Program-made: the position numbers and the translations under genes
Shown: positions 1 through 9,032 of the stretch, one piece after another
How positions within the stretch are numbered: position 1 is the first letter of the stretch
Layout: every line of letters begins with the position of its first letter
The notes under the pieces: model-generated
Told to the model about the DNA's origin: nothing
The model's input: the letters and a program-made list of their open reading frames with translations, nothing else
Databases searched by the model: none
Source of the DNA: G965207335 sp965207335
GTDB lineage: Bacteria > Pseudomonadota > Gammaproteobacteria > PS1 > Pseudothioglobaceae
Direction of reading: 5' to 3'
Assembly: GCA_965207335.1 (NCBI GenBank)
Contig: OZ242267.1
Span: 744,001-808,000 of the forward strand
DNA length: 64,000 nucleotides

Positions 1-2
1 GT

Positions 3-104
3 AATGGAGCAGGTATTTACTATCATGGGGGATTTGGTTTTAGACGAGGTGGATTAGACTATCAATACGATTTTAAAGTGCCTATTATTAGACCTGCATA
101 TTAG
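3..104 (+). CDS. C-terminal end of an unidentified protein (5' end outside window)
   Basis: An open frame enters from the left edge and ends with TAG at 102-104. The visible 33 residues are rich in Gly, Tyr and Arg (GGFGFRRGGLDYQYDF) and end in PIIRPAY. The stop lies two bases before the next ATG, so the two genes are probably co-transcribed. I do not recognise the family; too little is visible to assign a function. Confidence 0.5.
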   Translation, partial: NGAGIYYHGGFGFRRGGLDYQYDFKVPIIRPAY

Positions 105-106
105 TT

Positions 107-391
107 ATGAAGTCAGTTAAATTGTATTTTGGATATTATTGTTTTTTTAGTTTTATATTTAATCTTTTAGCATTTCTGCCATTTTTCTTTGATTTTGCAA
201 TTGAAAATTATGGTTTACTAGTAAGTGGCTGGGTATCAGGTATTATTTTATTCTTCTGGATGACATATAATCTAATTACTAACAAAAATTTGCAATATAA
301 ATTTATTTGGTTTGCATCATTTTGTATTATGTTTTTAGGTGTTATTACTTATTTTTGGTTTGTTTATCGTAAAACCTTAAATACTAAATAA
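107..391 (+). CDS. small integral membrane protein, unknown function
   Basis: A 94-residue protein with three hydrophobic segments (about residues 6-30, 36-53 and 65-87), very rich in Phe, Tyr, Ile and Leu. It ends in a short basic tail. It starts two bases after the stop of the preceding gene, suggesting translational coupling. No catalytic motif is visible and I do not recognise a family. It is probably a genuine small inner-membrane protein because the hydrophobic pattern is clean and the start is coupled. Confidence 0.5.
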   Translation: MKSVKLYFGYYCFFSFIFNLLAFLPFFFDFAIENYGLLVSGWVSGIILFFWMTYNLITNKNLQYKFIWFASFCIMFLGVITYFWFVYRKTLNTK

Positions 392-637
392 CTAAAAAAC
401 AAAAATATCAGTTTTTTAAAATATTCACCATACCAATTAAGGATAAAAATAACTATAAATAATCAAGATTCTATTTGATAAAATAAGGTATTACAATGTT
501 TAAATATAAATCAAACATTTAAAAATCATCCTATCTTTGTTTATTTTAATAATTATGGTAGTATAATAATCAATAAAATTATTTAAACTGTTTAGTATGA
601 AATTAAGTTATTTAATATATCCTAAAAACTCATAGTA

Positions 638-913
638 AGACTAGCAAAATCTAATTCTTTGCCAGCACAATTATTTTTTAATTATGTGTTGTGGCTTGGT
701 TTAATCATGCCTATTAGTGCTTTTTTTTGGTACCTATTTTTATAGTTGGTCGTTTGGGTGGCACAGTCAATTAAATTAAGGTTTGAAACAGTATTAATTA
801 TTGCTATTTTTTATGTCTTAGTACTTATTATTGGTTTTTTAATAACAGCTATTATTATCAAATGGATGGCAAAAACTTATGCCCCAAAAGCTAATTTAAT
901 AGATAATGTTTAG
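638..913 (+). pseudogene. decayed Yip1-like membrane protein
   Basis: Conceptual translation gives SLPAQLFFNYVLWLGLIMP, then a stop at 743-745. In another frame it gives LIIGFLITAIIIKWMAKTYAPKANL, written here in parts: a long hydrophobic helix followed by WMAKTYAPK. This order (PAQ-F-NYVLWL near the N-terminus, then an ALI-LAPTFGG-like motif) resembles Yip1-domain proteins. At least one stop and a frame change interrupt it, and a TAG at 911-913 separates it from the open frame downstream. Family assignment is from memory of the pattern and is tentative. The 246 bases upstream (392-637) show nothing recognisable. Confidence 0.4.
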
Positions 914-973
914 CCTTATGACGGTGATATTTATAGCATTAAACACAGTATAGCAAAAGGCAGAACTAGGGTA

Positions 974-1285
974 ATGCTAGCCAAAAAAGATAGAATAGGT
1001 AAAAGTACAGAATTAGAAACAGCGGTATTTGCTGGTAAATTAGGTGAAAAAGCAATTAAAAGCATAGAATTAGCCAAGCAATATTTAGATAATGATTGGT
1101 ATGAAAAAATGCAAAAAATTATTACAGCAAATAAAGATAAAGAGTTAGATTATAACCTGCCTGAAAAAGGCGTAATAACTGGCGAATTACAAGATAGTGA
1201 TGAACTACAAGCAATTATTGCCAAAGATTGGAATAAACTTGCAAAAATAAAAGAAGAGAAACGAAAACAACAACAAAAACAGTAA
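974..1285 (+). CDS. hydrophilic protein of unknown function, possibly 3' part of a broken gene
   Basis: A 103-residue, charged, mostly helical protein with a Lys/Gln-rich C-terminus (EEKRKQQQKQ). The same frame stays open upstream back to the TAG at 911-913, and the frame before that stop encodes the Yip1-like helix. The region may therefore once have been one gene interrupted by this stop. No ribosome-binding site is obvious before ATG 974. Function unknown. Confidence 0.35.
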   Translation: MLAKKDRIGKSTELETAVFAGKLGEKAIKSIELAKQYLDNDWYEKMQKIITANKDKELDYNLPEKGVITGELQDSDELQAIIAKDWNKLAKIKEEKRKQQQKQ

Positions 1286-1312
1286 TAATATTATTAAATA
1301 ATAACTTTATTA

Positions 1313-2242
1313 TTAACAGATTTTTAATACAATCTTACCGCTAATATGTCCTTTTTGTGATAATAGATGAGCTTTTTTAATATCGGTTAATGAAAAACAA
1401 CTATCAATAGTAATGTCTAGCTTTTTATCATGTAGTAAACCAAGCATTTCATCTAATTGGCTGATTTGACTTTTATACAACATACCAAGGGCTTTTTTAT
1501 TATTTTTTTTAGCAGTATTAATAATTTTATCAGCACTAATGGTAGGCACACTAAGTAATATACCATCTTGTTTTAAGGCTGATATAGTAGTTTCATCACC
1601 TACTAAATCAATAATGCCATCGTAATAATTAGCCTTTAATGACTGATTATGATAATCAATAGGATTTGCACCTAGTTTTTTAAGAAGTGAATGATTGTAA
1701 GAAGAGGCAGTTGTATCAACTAATAAACCTCTAAGCACGGCAAGTTGTACTGCAATATGACCTACACCCCCTGCTCCTGCTAAGATTAGCACTTTACTAC
1801 CCTTAGTACATTTTATAATATCTAGTGCCTGATAAGCAGTCATACCAGCTAATGGCAATGCTGATGCTATTTTACTGTCAATACTGTTTGGAATTATGCT
1901 AATTTTACTAATATCAACACTGGCATATTGGGCATAACTACCGCCATTTTCTAGCATATTAGCAGTACCACAAACACGCTTATTAAGTAAATGATTATTT
2001 TTTGTATTATAACTATCAATTACAGTACCAGCAAAATCAAACCCTAATACCCAAGGTAATTTATCTTTGATAGCATCAGCACCCCAACTTAATCCTTGCC
2101 TAATTTTATAATCAATAGGATTAACAGATGCATATTGCAATTTAATCATTAACTCATTATCTAATAAGCTTGGCTTAGGATAATTATTATCTAATTCTAA
2201 TACTGATTCATCGCCAAATTGTTTGAGTACTATAGCTTGCAT
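1313..2242 (-). CDS. medium-chain NAD(P)H:quinone oxidoreductase-like protein
   Basis: A 309-residue member of the zinc-independent medium-chain reductase family (quinone reductase/zeta-crystallin type). It has an N-terminal GroES-like fold with NPIDYKIRQG and LGFDFAGTV, then a Rossmann domain with the nucleotide-binding motif AGAGGVG at about residues 155-161. No structural-zinc cysteine cluster is seen. It is the last gene of the TRAP-transporter operon, 14 bases after the GMC oxidoreductase gene, so it probably reduces a product of that pathway. The substrate cannot be told from sequence. Confidence 0.8.
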   Translation of the reverse strand: MQAIVLKQFGDESVLELDNNYPKPSLLDNELMIKLQYASVNPIDYKIRQGLSWGADAIKDKLPWVLGFDFAGTVIDSYNTKNNHLLNKRVCGTANMLENGGSYAQYASVDISKISIIPNSIDSKIASALPLAGMTAYQALDIIKCTKGSKVLILAGAGGVGHIAVQLAVLRGLLVDTTASSYNHSLLKKLGANPIDYHNQSLKANYYDGIIDLVGDETTISALKQDGILLSVPTISADKIINTAKKNNKKALGMLYKSQISQLDEMLGLLHDKKLDITIDSCFSLTDIKKAHLLSQKGHISGKIVLKIC

Positions 2243-2256
2243 TTTTATTTTTGTTA

Positions 2257-3858
2257 TTATTTATTATCTGCTAATATCATATCAGAGCCTTTTTCGGCAA
2301 TCATAATAGTAGGTGCATTGGTATTACCTGATACAATTTGTGGCATAATAGAGGCATCAATAACGCGTAAATTTTTAACGCCTATAACACGCAATCTATC
2401 ATCAACTACACTATCATCATCACAGCCCATTTTACAAGTACTAGTAGGATGATAAATTGTTTGACTATACTCTCTAGCAGCATCTAATATCTCATCATCG
2501 CTTTGATAATTGGCACCGGGAACAAATTCTTCTAAAATAACTTCTTTTAATGGTGAGGTGTTAATAATCTTCCTTGTTACTTTAATAGCATCAATAGCTG
2601 TTTGACAATCACCTTTAGTAGATAGATAATTGGCGATAATTTTTGGTGCTTGGCGTATGTCATTTGCACAAATTTTTACCTCACCGCGACTTTCTGGGCG
2701 TAATACACAAACTGATATTGTAAAAGCAGAAAAGTTATGCACCCCATCACCAGGTTTATCAGCACTAAATGGCTGAATATGATATTGTATATTAGGACGA
2801 CTACCATCTAGTTTAGTATTAAAAAAAGCATATACTTGAGAGGCACATAAAGTCAAAGCACCTGTTCTAAATAAAGCATATTCTAAGCCTACTAACATTT
2901 TCTTATACCAACTATTTAGCTCATCATTAAGTGTTTGTCTGCTAGTTTTATAAATTAGTCTTGTTTGTAGGTGATCTTGTAAATTTTTACCAACTGCTTT
3001 ATTACTGTGAATTACATCAATATTTAATGATTGCAATAATTGTTTATCGCCAATACCAGATAATTGTAATATTTGTGGTGAGCCAATAGCACCACTTGCT
3101 AAAATAACCTCTTTATTAGCAAACACCTGTTTTTTTTGCTTATTATGGTAATAACTTACCCCTATAGCATTTTTATCTTTAAATAATACTCTCTCTGTTT
3201 GAGCTCTGGTTAATACCACTAAGTTAGAACGATTACGAATTGGTTTTAAAAATGCAGTAGCTGTACTTTGTCGCAATCCTTTATAAGCTGTTTGTTGAAA
3301 ATAACCAATGCCCTCTTGTTGCTTGCCATTATAGTCTTTGTTAAATGGAATTCCAACAGCTTTAGCTGCTTTTATATAATCATCTGCAATTTGTCTTCGT
3401 AGTCGTAAATGTGAAACATGCAACTCGCCACTACCACCATGGTATTTACTAGCACCATCTTCGTGTTTCTCTGATTTAATAAAATAGGGCAAGCAATCTT
3501 TATAAGACCAGCCTTTGTTACCCATTGCTTCCCAGTTATCATAATCTTGTTTATCGCCTCGTACATACAACAAACCATTTAGGGCACTTGAGCCACCTAA
3601 TACCTTACCTCTTGGCCATTGGATATTACGATTATTTAAGCCAATATCAGGCTCAATACGATACATCCAATCAAATTTAGGGTTATTAATAGTTTTAAAA
3701 TAGCCAATTGGTATGTGAAGCCAAGGATTATAAGCCTTTCCTCCAGCTTCTAGTAATAATACTTGATTATTTTTATTTGCAGATAAACGATTAGCAATTA
3801 CACATCCAGCAGAGCCAGCTCCTACAATAATATAATCAAAATTATTTTTCATCTGCAA
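2257..3858 (-). CDS. GMC-family flavin oxidoreductase (choline/alcohol dehydrogenase type)
   Basis: A 533-residue flavoprotein of normal family length. It opens with the FAD-binding motif IIVGAGSAGCVIANRL. GMC signature 1 (GKVLGGSSALNGLLYVRG) and signature 2 (GAIGSPQILQLSGIG) are both present, as are the C-terminal catalytic block YHPTSTCKMG and the SGNTNAPT motif. Such enzymes oxidise alcohols such as choline, glycols or sugars to aldehydes with FAD. It follows the TRAP permease by 18 bases, so it probably oxidises the imported compound. The choline or alkyl-alcohol label would be a guess. Confidence 0.88.
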   Translation of the reverse strand: MQMKNNFDYIIVGAGSAGCVIANRLSANKNNQVLLLEAGGKAYNPWLHIPIGYFKTINNPKFDWMYRIEPDIGLNNRNIQWPRGKVLGGSSALNGLLYVRGDKQDYDNWEAMGNKGWSYKDCLPYFIKSEKHEDGASKYHGGSGELHVSHLRLRRQIADDYIKAAKAVGIPFNKDYNGKQQEGIGYFQQTAYKGLRQSTATAFLKPIRNRSNLVVLTRAQTERVLFKDKNAIGVSYYHNKQKKQVFANKEVILASGAIGSPQILQLSGIGDKQLLQSLNIDVIHSNKAVGKNLQDHLQTRLIYKTSRQTLNDELNSWYKKMLVGLEYALFRTGALTLCASQVYAFFNTKLDGSRPNIQYHIQPFSADKPGDGVHNFSAFTISVCVLRPESRGEVKICANDIRQAPKIIANYLSTKGDCQTAIDAIKVTRKIINTSPLKEVILEEFVPGANYQSDDEILDAAREYSQTIYHPTSTCKMGCDDDSVVDDRLRVIGVKNLRVIDASIMPQIVSGNTNAPTIMIAEKGSDMILADNK

Positions 3859-3876
3859 CTATTAATGTAGAAAATT

Positions 3877-5202
3877 TTATTTACCATAAAGTAACTCTGG
3901 CAACCATAAAACAAGCTGCGGGAATATAATAATTAACAACAAGCCAAACAATTGAATGCCAATAAATTGTAACATGCCAGCATAAATATCTTTTAAATCC
4001 CATTCAGGTACTACACCTTTTAAGAAATAAGCTGATAAAGCAACAGGTGGCGATAGCCAAGCAGTTTGTAAATTAACTGCAACTAAAATACCAAACCAAG
4101 TCAAATTAAATCCTAATTGCTCTACCAACGGCAACAAAACAGGAATAATAATTAGCACAATTGGTACCCATTCTAGTGGCCATGCTAACAAAAATATAAA
4201 AATCATAATAATTGCTAACATTACATAATCAGGTAAATCTAAAGTTAGTAGATAATCAGTAATCATAATTGGTGTGCCAAGACGGGAAAACACCGCACCA
4301 AAGAAATTAGAAGCTGCTACTAAAACCATAATAAGAACGGTAATCTCAAGTGTTTTAATTAAAGCATCTTTAAATGTTGCAAAACTAAGTTTACGATAAG
4401 AAAGTGTTAATATAATAGCACCAATTGCACCAATAGATGCGCCTTCTGTTGGAGTTGCTAAGCCAAATAAAATACTGCCTAAGGCTGCTCCTACCAGTGC
4501 TGTTGGTGGAACTAAGCCAAAAAAGAATTCTTTCCATACCTCTTTCATAGAGTCAGGGATAAGTTCTTTTGCTAATTTAGGCCCTAATGAAGGATTAATA
4601 TAACAACGAATAATTGTATAGCCAGTATATAACATAGCTAACATCAATCCCGGTACAATAGCGGCTGCAAATAATTCTGTTACTGGCACTTCTAAAATGG
4701 GACCCATTACCACCAGCATAATGCTTGGCGGAATTAAAATACCTAAAGTCCCACCTGCTGTAATAGTTCCAGCTGCCATTTTAACATCATAATTAGACTT
4801 ACGCATAATCTTACCAGACATAATTCCTAGTATAGTAACAGAGGCGCCAACAATACCAGTTGCTGCACCAAAAATAGTTGAAACTAATAGGACTGCAACA
4901 AATAAAGACCCATTTACTCTTGATAGTAATAATTGTATAGAATAAAACAAGCGCTCCATTAAATTTGCCTTCTCCATGAGAATACCCATAAATATAAACA
5001 AAGGCACAGCAGCAAGTGTTTGCTCCAACATAACATCGGAGAATTGAAAGGTAATTAAATAAAATACTAAATCACCAAAGCCAAGATAGCCAAATACTAT
5101 CCCTAAAAAAATTAGAACAAATGAAATTGGAAAACCAACAAAAATAGCTAGCAACATTACCCCAATTAAAATTAGCCCTAATATTTCAGTTGTCACGGCC
5201 AC
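3877..5202 (-). CDS. dctM: TRAP transporter large permease (DctM family)
   Basis: A 441-residue, strongly hydrophobic protein with about 11-12 membrane helices, the expected size for DctM. Motifs such as GASVTILGIMSG, AGGTLGILIPPSIMLVVMG and LATPTEGASIGAIGA are typical. It is the Na+-coupled transport channel of a tripartite ATP-independent periplasmic transporter. The start overlaps the end of the dctQ gene by 10 bases, so the two are translationally coupled. The substrate is set by the binding protein upstream. Confidence 0.93.
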   Translation of the reverse strand: MAVTTEILGLILIGVMLLAIFVGFPISFVLIFLGIVFGYLGFGDLVFYLITFQFSDVMLEQTLAAVPLFIFMGILMEKANLMERLFYSIQLLLSRVNGSLFVAVLLVSTIFGAATGIVGASVTILGIMSGKIMRKSNYDVKMAAGTITAGGTLGILIPPSIMLVVMGPILEVPVTELFAAAIVPGLMLAMLYTGYTIIRCYINPSLGPKLAKELIPDSMKEVWKEFFFGLVPPTALVGAALGSILFGLATPTEGASIGAIGAIILTLSYRKLSFATFKDALIKTLEITVLIMVLVAASNFFGAVFSRLGTPIMITDYLLTLDLPDYVMLAIIMIFIFLLAWPLEWVPIVLIIIPVLLPLVEQLGFNLTWFGILVAVNLQTAWLSPPVALSAYFLKGVVPEWDLKDIYAGMLQFIGIQLFGLLLIIIFPQLVLWLPELLYGK

Positions 5203-5798
5203 TTATTGTGTTTAACAGCATATAAGCATTTTAAAAACTCTGATATGCCTTGCAATAGTAGTAGGAAAGTCCCAACTGGTATTGCACTTTTTATTGGACT
5301 CATCATTGGCATCCAAGCAGTATCCATACCTAGTTGGCCACGAATCCAAGAATCCATTGCAAAATCTAGCGATGCAATAAAAAAGAATAAAAAACCAGGA
5401 AAATAAAATAAGACATATAATATCCCATCAACTTTTGCTTGTGTTTTAACTTGCCAATTGCGATAGATAAAATCAGCACGAACATGAACACCTCTTAACA
5501 AACCATACGCCGCACCTAGCATAAAAAATGCACCAGCAAACATACGGCTAATATCATAAGCCCAAAGTGTTGGCATATTAAAGAAGTGCCTTAGTACAAC
5601 CTCATAACCCATAGAAAACATAATAGGTATAAGAAGCCAGCAAACTAACAAGCCACTCCAATAACTAAGCTTGTCAATAGGACCTATTATACTTGCCATC
5701 CAAGATGACATATCATCTGGCAGGGTCAGGTTGCCTCTGCGTTCAGCGATCAATTCATCACTTATATCTAATTGATCGCTATCAACAGGTTTTGACAT
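5193..5798 (-). CDS. dctQ: TRAP transporter small permease (DctQ family)
   Basis: A 201-residue protein with four membrane helices after a polar 35-residue N-terminus. The motif RHFFNMPTLWAYDISRMFAG and the RGVHVRADFIY block are characteristic of DctQ subunits of the larger, long N-terminus type. It pairs with the large permease in the inner membrane. Its ATG overlaps the dctP stop by one base and its end overlaps dctM by 10 bases, a tight operon. Confidence 0.9.
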   Translation of the reverse strand: MSKPVDSDQLDISDELIAERRGNLTLPDDMSSWMASIIGPIDKLSYWSGLLVCWLLIPIMFSMGYEVVLRHFFNMPTLWAYDISRMFAGAFFMLGAAYGLLRGVHVRADFIYRNWQVKTQAKVDGILYVLFYFPGFLFFFIASLDFAMDSWIRGQLGMDTAWMPMMSPIKSAIPVGTFLLLLQGISEFLKCLYAVKHNKWP

Positions 5799-6889
5799 TA
5801 TTTCAATTGATCAGCAAAAGCTTTACCAAGTTTAGCATTTGATGTTTGTGCTCCAGACCAAAATGGCACTACTATTTTGGCAAAATCCCTTTGTGAGTCC
5901 CAAACTTTTTTGAAAAATTTATTTTTTCTAGAGTTTTTTTCTAAAATGTTTTTTGCAGCATTCATATAAGCAGGAAAATAATCAGCTGGAGTATCGTGTA
6001 AAATTACACCATGATTTTCAGTCAAGTCTTTTAATGCTTTACCATTTTCATAGATACGGTAAGCAACACTACGCATTAATGAGGCATCGGCTGATACTTC
6101 AATAGCTTTTTGTTGTAATCTAGTTAGTTTACGCCAAACACTACCATTTAGGTATAAGTCAGCATTAACAACTACCTGATGTAATCCTTGTAAATAATAA
6201 TGTTTTAACACTTTGTGGAAGCCAAAAACACTATCAGGTTTAGGACAACACCATTCCGCTGCATCAATAGTACCTTTTTCTAATGCAGATAAAATATCGC
6301 CACCGCCCATTGCAACTGCTGCTATACCAATGTCATTATAAACTTGTCCAGGAATTCCAGGAGGTGCACGAAAACGATATTTACGAAAGTCAGCCATACT
6401 ATTTATTGGTTTTTTAAACCAACCTAATGCCTCAGGTCCCACTGGTTGTAGCATAAATCCTTTAATATCAAGTCCCATCTCATCCCAAAGATCATCGTAT
6501 AGTTGTTTACCACCACCATTTAAATACCAAGATAAAAATGCAAAACTATCTAGTCCAACTCCAGAACCTGCTATTGGTGAGCCAAATAACATAGCAGCAG
6601 GGTGGTAACCAGACCAATAATGTGTCCATGCAAAACCGCCATCAACTAACCCTTTATCAACAGCTTCAATAAGTTGTCTATTACCAACTACTGCATTTGC
6701 AGGCAAAATTGTTATTTGTACTTCACCACCTGTTAAGTCACTAACATTTTTAGCAAAGTCTTTTAACATAAATACCTCATCTGCCTTTGAAGGTATTACT
6801 GATTGAACTTTTATTTTCACTACTGCATGTACCATAGTGCCAAACAACAGCATTCCGATAAAGCATACGGAAGAAATTATTTTCCCCAT
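5798..6889 (-). CDS. dctP: TRAP transporter periplasmic substrate-binding protein (DctP/TakP-like)
   Basis: A 363-residue protein with a signal peptide (about residues 1-22, cut after MVHA). The block RKYRFRAPPGIPGQVYNDIG and the later ALEKGTIDAAEWCCP match TakP-like binding proteins, which bind 2-oxo-acids or related carboxylates; the Arg residues there normally hold a carboxylate. A strong Shine-Dalgarno sequence (aaggagagag) stands just before the ATG, making this the first gene of the operon. Ligand assignment is inference. The AT-rich leader upstream contains an 8-bp microsatellite. Confidence 0.9.
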   Translation of the reverse strand: MGKIISSVCFIGMLLFGTMVHAVVKIKVQSVIPSKADEVFMLKDFAKNVSDLTGGEVQITILPANAVVGNRQLIEAVDKGLVDGGFAWTHYWSGYHPAAMLFGSPIAGSGVGLDSFAFLSWYLNGGGKQLYDDLWDEMGLDIKGFMLQPVGPEALGWFKKPINSMADFRKYRFRAPPGIPGQVYNDIGIAAVAMGGGDILSALEKGTIDAAEWCCPKPDSVFGFHKVLKHYYLQGLHQVVVNADLYLNGSVWRKLTRLQQKAIEVSADASLMRSVAYRIYENGKALKDLTENHGVILHDTPADYFPAYMNAAKNILEKNSRKNKFFKKVWDSQRDFAKIVVPFWSGAQTSNAKLGKAFADQLK

Positions 6890-7002
6890 TATCTCTCTCC
6901 TTAAGTTATATTAAAAATATATACATTACAAATACTTAAAAACTATAAATATTAAATAATATACAAATACAATTATAACACTATAAAAAAATAAAATATT
7001 AA

Positions 7003-7034
7003 TAACTAAATAACTAAATAACTAAATAACTAAG
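7003..7034. repeat. 8-bp microsatellite (taactaaa, four units) in the TRAP operon leader
   Basis: Four consecutive 8-bp units, the last imperfect, lie about 115 bases upstream of the dctP start. Such tracts can change length by slippage. The rest of the gap 6890-7191 is AT-rich and shows no gene. Confidence 0.7.
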
Positions 7035-7191
7035 ATAATAAAAATATTACAAACTTTGCAATCAAAATTGCACATTAAAACTTCCACACTGGGTTTAATA
7101 TATTAGGTTTATTAAATAAAATAACATTACACAAATTAACACATTTTATATCCCTAACCACAATACTAATTTTTATCATTATTTAAGTAAT

Positions 7192-7290
7192 TCAACATTC
7201 CTCCAACATAAATAAATCAACTGCTTTTGTCTTATAGCCATACAATACAAGGTTTTTACTGCTATATACCAAAACTAGTAATTTTTGTTA
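7192..7290. repeat. inverted copy of the integrase segment at about 32966-33075
   Basis: Read on the minus strand, this block matches bases about 32966-33075 on the plus strand with roughly 85-90% identity by eye. Both encode NNKNY followed by a segment like KNLVLYGYK. In this copy a TAG replaces the Trp codon of the right-hand copy. The pair forms long inverted repeats around the 25.7 kb between them. Confidence 0.7.
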
Positions 7291-7647
7291 TTATCTGTAC
7301 TTAGTTCATTAAATATTATTTGTAAATTGTCATCAGATATTGTTTTTTTAAAAGTATTATAAGTTGGTATGGTTTTTATTTTAGTGCATGGATTAACATC
7401 AATTATATTATTTTCTGTTGCAAAATTAAATAATGCTTTTAATTGCCTTAGATATGTGTTATAAGTTGTAGTAGTTGCTCTACTTATAATATCATTATGA
7501 GTTATTGTAATGATGCTATCATTTTTAATATCTCTACTAAAAAGGCTTAATAATTGGTTATATACCGCTATACTAGAAGCACTTAACAACCTTTTTTTTT
7601 ATATGTATCAAATAAACGAGTTAGTGTATATATTTTTATTGGCATAA
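7275..7647 (-). pseudogene. tyrosine recombinase (integrase), N-terminal half, broken
   Basis: Two frames joined at a run of nine A residues encode MPIKIYTLTRLFDTYKKK and then SASSIAVYNQLLSLF, followed by a SAM-like core-binding domain (TTTTYNTYLRQLKALFNFA). That is the usual N-terminus of a phage-type integrase. One more A in the homopolymer would restore a single frame. The gene then stops at a TAG and lacks the catalytic domain. The missing C-terminus, with the HxxR box and the catalytic Tyr, is found at 33098-33256. Remnant of an integrative element. Confidence 0.65.
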
Positions 7648-7680
7648 TCCTATCTTTATCTTATAAAACCATATGTGTGT

Positions 7681-7707
7681 TATAAACTAAAAGCCACTTT
7701 CGTGGCT
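7681..7707 (-). terminator. rho-independent terminator after the DUF1640-like pseudogene
   Basis: A 6-bp GC-rich stem (agccac/gtggct) with a tttc loop at 7692-7707. On the minus strand it is followed by a T-rich tail, 46 bases after the stop of the gene at 7753. Confidence 0.5.
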
Positions 7708-7752
7708 CTTAGATGAGTAAAATATTACTAGCAACTAGTTTATATATATTAT

Positions 7753-8065
7753 TTAACCGCCTAATATAGTAATAATAAAGGCTGACATTACGAATAAAGC
7801 AATAATACTCTTATCTTTTACAGCATTAATCTCTGTCCTAAGTTCATCCCTAAAAGCATTAATCTCTGCTTTGAACTCATCACGGCATATTAATAACTCA
7901 CCTTGCAAAATATTCTTAGTTAGTAACAATAGTGCCACGAAAAGCATCGGTTAATGCTTCTGCATGGCCATCTGATTCCTTATCACTAATACCAGCATTT
8001 CTTAGATGCCTTACATATGCTAAGGCATCAAACATAACTACGGGATTTTGGGCAACTTGTATCAT
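7753..8065 (-). pseudogene. DUF1640-like (coiled-coil plus membrane anchor) protein, frameshifted
   Basis: Two overlapping frames together give an N-terminal domain (MIQVAQNPVVMFDALAYVRH, then LRNAGISDKESDGHAEALTDAF), a charged coiled coil (EINAFRDELRTEINAVKDK) and a C-terminal membrane helix (IIALFVMSAFIITILGG). This is the architecture of small DUF1640 proteins common in symbionts. The frame changes in the overlap at 7916-7947. The upstream Met at 8125 is unlikely to be the start; ATG 8065 opens the conserved part. Function of the family is unknown. Confidence 0.5.
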
Positions 8066-8154
8066 ATTAGTTTCTTTTCTTATTTTTTTGCTCCTTATTA
8101 AATTATAAAATTTGTTAAGAAACATACTCGTTAGGATTGCCTTCTAACGGATTA

Positions 8155-8183
8155 TTAACAACAAACTCATCGCTTGTTGTTAA
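8155..8183. promoter_or_regulatory. 10-bp inverted repeat (ttaacaacaa / ttgttgttaa)
   Basis: A perfect 10-bp inverted repeat with a 9-base loop, followed on the plus strand by gtttattttt. It lies upstream of the minus-strand DUF1640-like gene. It could be a plus-strand terminator remnant or an operator; no active gene ends here. Confidence 0.35.
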
Positions 8184-8300
8184 GTTTATTTTTGAAGAAT
8201 AAACAAACTTTTAAGGTTTTATTATAACATCCATAGTAGATTAAAATAAACATTAATAATATAATAAGGCTATTAAAGCAAGGATTAAAATATAAACATT

Positions 8301-8587
8301 ATGAGCACAATGATAACAGAGGTTTATGATGCACTTATATCAGCTGGTGCATCAGAGGATAAAGCTAAAAGAGCGGCTGAGGTTTTATCTAATGAGCAAG
8401 TAGCTACCAAGCAAGATATATTAAATGTTGAAAAACGGATAATAAATACTGAAAACGGATGAAAAAACGACTTGATTGGATGATAGGCTTTGTTATTATT
8501 GCAGGCAGTGCTGGCTTTGCTTATTTGCTTAATGCCATCAATAATAACCATGATTTATTGAATACTATTATTAGTAAATTAAGTTAG
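8301..8587 (+). pseudogene. second DUF1640-like small membrane protein, frame-split
   Basis: The first frame (8301-8462) encodes 53 residues starting MSTMITEVYDALISAGASED and containing NEQVATKQDILNVEKRI, a DUF1640-like N-terminus. It ends in TGA. The second frame starts at an overlapping ATG (8459) with MKKRLDWMIGFVIIAGSAGF, the expected membrane anchor. Normal members join the two parts, so this is a -1/+2 frameshift or a pair made by reinitiation. It lies opposite in direction to its relative at 7753-8065. Confidence 0.45.
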
Positions 8588-8659
8588 TTTATCTATTATA
8601 TTGAATAAAAACAATTTTTACTTTATATACCACAAATGGTATACAATAATGTTATTTAA

Positions 8660-8911
8660 AAAACACAAACTAGCATTAGAGTTGAGGATGATTTATATCA
8701 ACAAGCAAAAGTAGTTTTTAAAAAGTTTGGTTTGAGTTTTGCTGATGGTGTTAATATTTTTTTAGCTAAGGTTGCTATGGATAAATCTATTCCATTTGAG
8801 TTAAGTTTGCCATCTAAGGAACTTAACAAGCGTGTTAAAAATTTAAATAATAATAAAAATATTAAAGTTTATCAATCTGCCAATAAATTATTTAAAGACT
8901 TAGGCATTTAA
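8660..8911 (+). pseudogene. RelB/DinJ-family antitoxin without a start codon
   Basis: The open frame encodes TSIRVEDDLYQQAKVVFKKF followed by GLSFADGVNIFLAKVA, the ribbon-helix-helix domain of DinJ antitoxins, and then a linker ending KLFKDLGI. A stop (8657-8659) lies four codons before TSIRV, and no ATG, GTG or TTG precedes the domain, so the 5' end is lost. Its stop overlaps the ATG of the toxin remnant, as in intact dinJ-yafQ modules. Confidence 0.6.
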
Positions 8912-9000
8912 TGCTTGAGATAAAAATAAAAAAATTATTTAAAAAAGACTTACAAAGAGCAAAAAATAGCGGACAATTTAGTAATAAAGATAGGTCTTAA
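8911..9000 (+). pseudogene. truncated YafQ-like toxin
   Basis: Twenty-nine codons, MLEIKIKKLFKKDLQRAKNS and a short tail, match only the N-terminal helix of YafQ/RelE-type mRNA interferases (about 90 residues when intact). The start overlaps the antitoxin stop (taATG). The catalytic half is missing, so the module is dead. Confidence 0.5.
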
Positions 9001-9012
9001 CTAGTTAAGACC
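8993..9012. terminator. perfect 20-bp palindrome, probable terminator between convergent genes
   Basis: ggtcttaactagttaagacc is a perfect palindrome. It overlaps the stop of the YafQ remnant, lies 20 bases from the end of the minus-strand gene at 9033, and is followed by an AT-rich stretch ending in tctttta. It could instead be a binding site. Confidence 0.4.
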
Positions 9013-9032
9013 CTAATCTTTTATTCATAATC

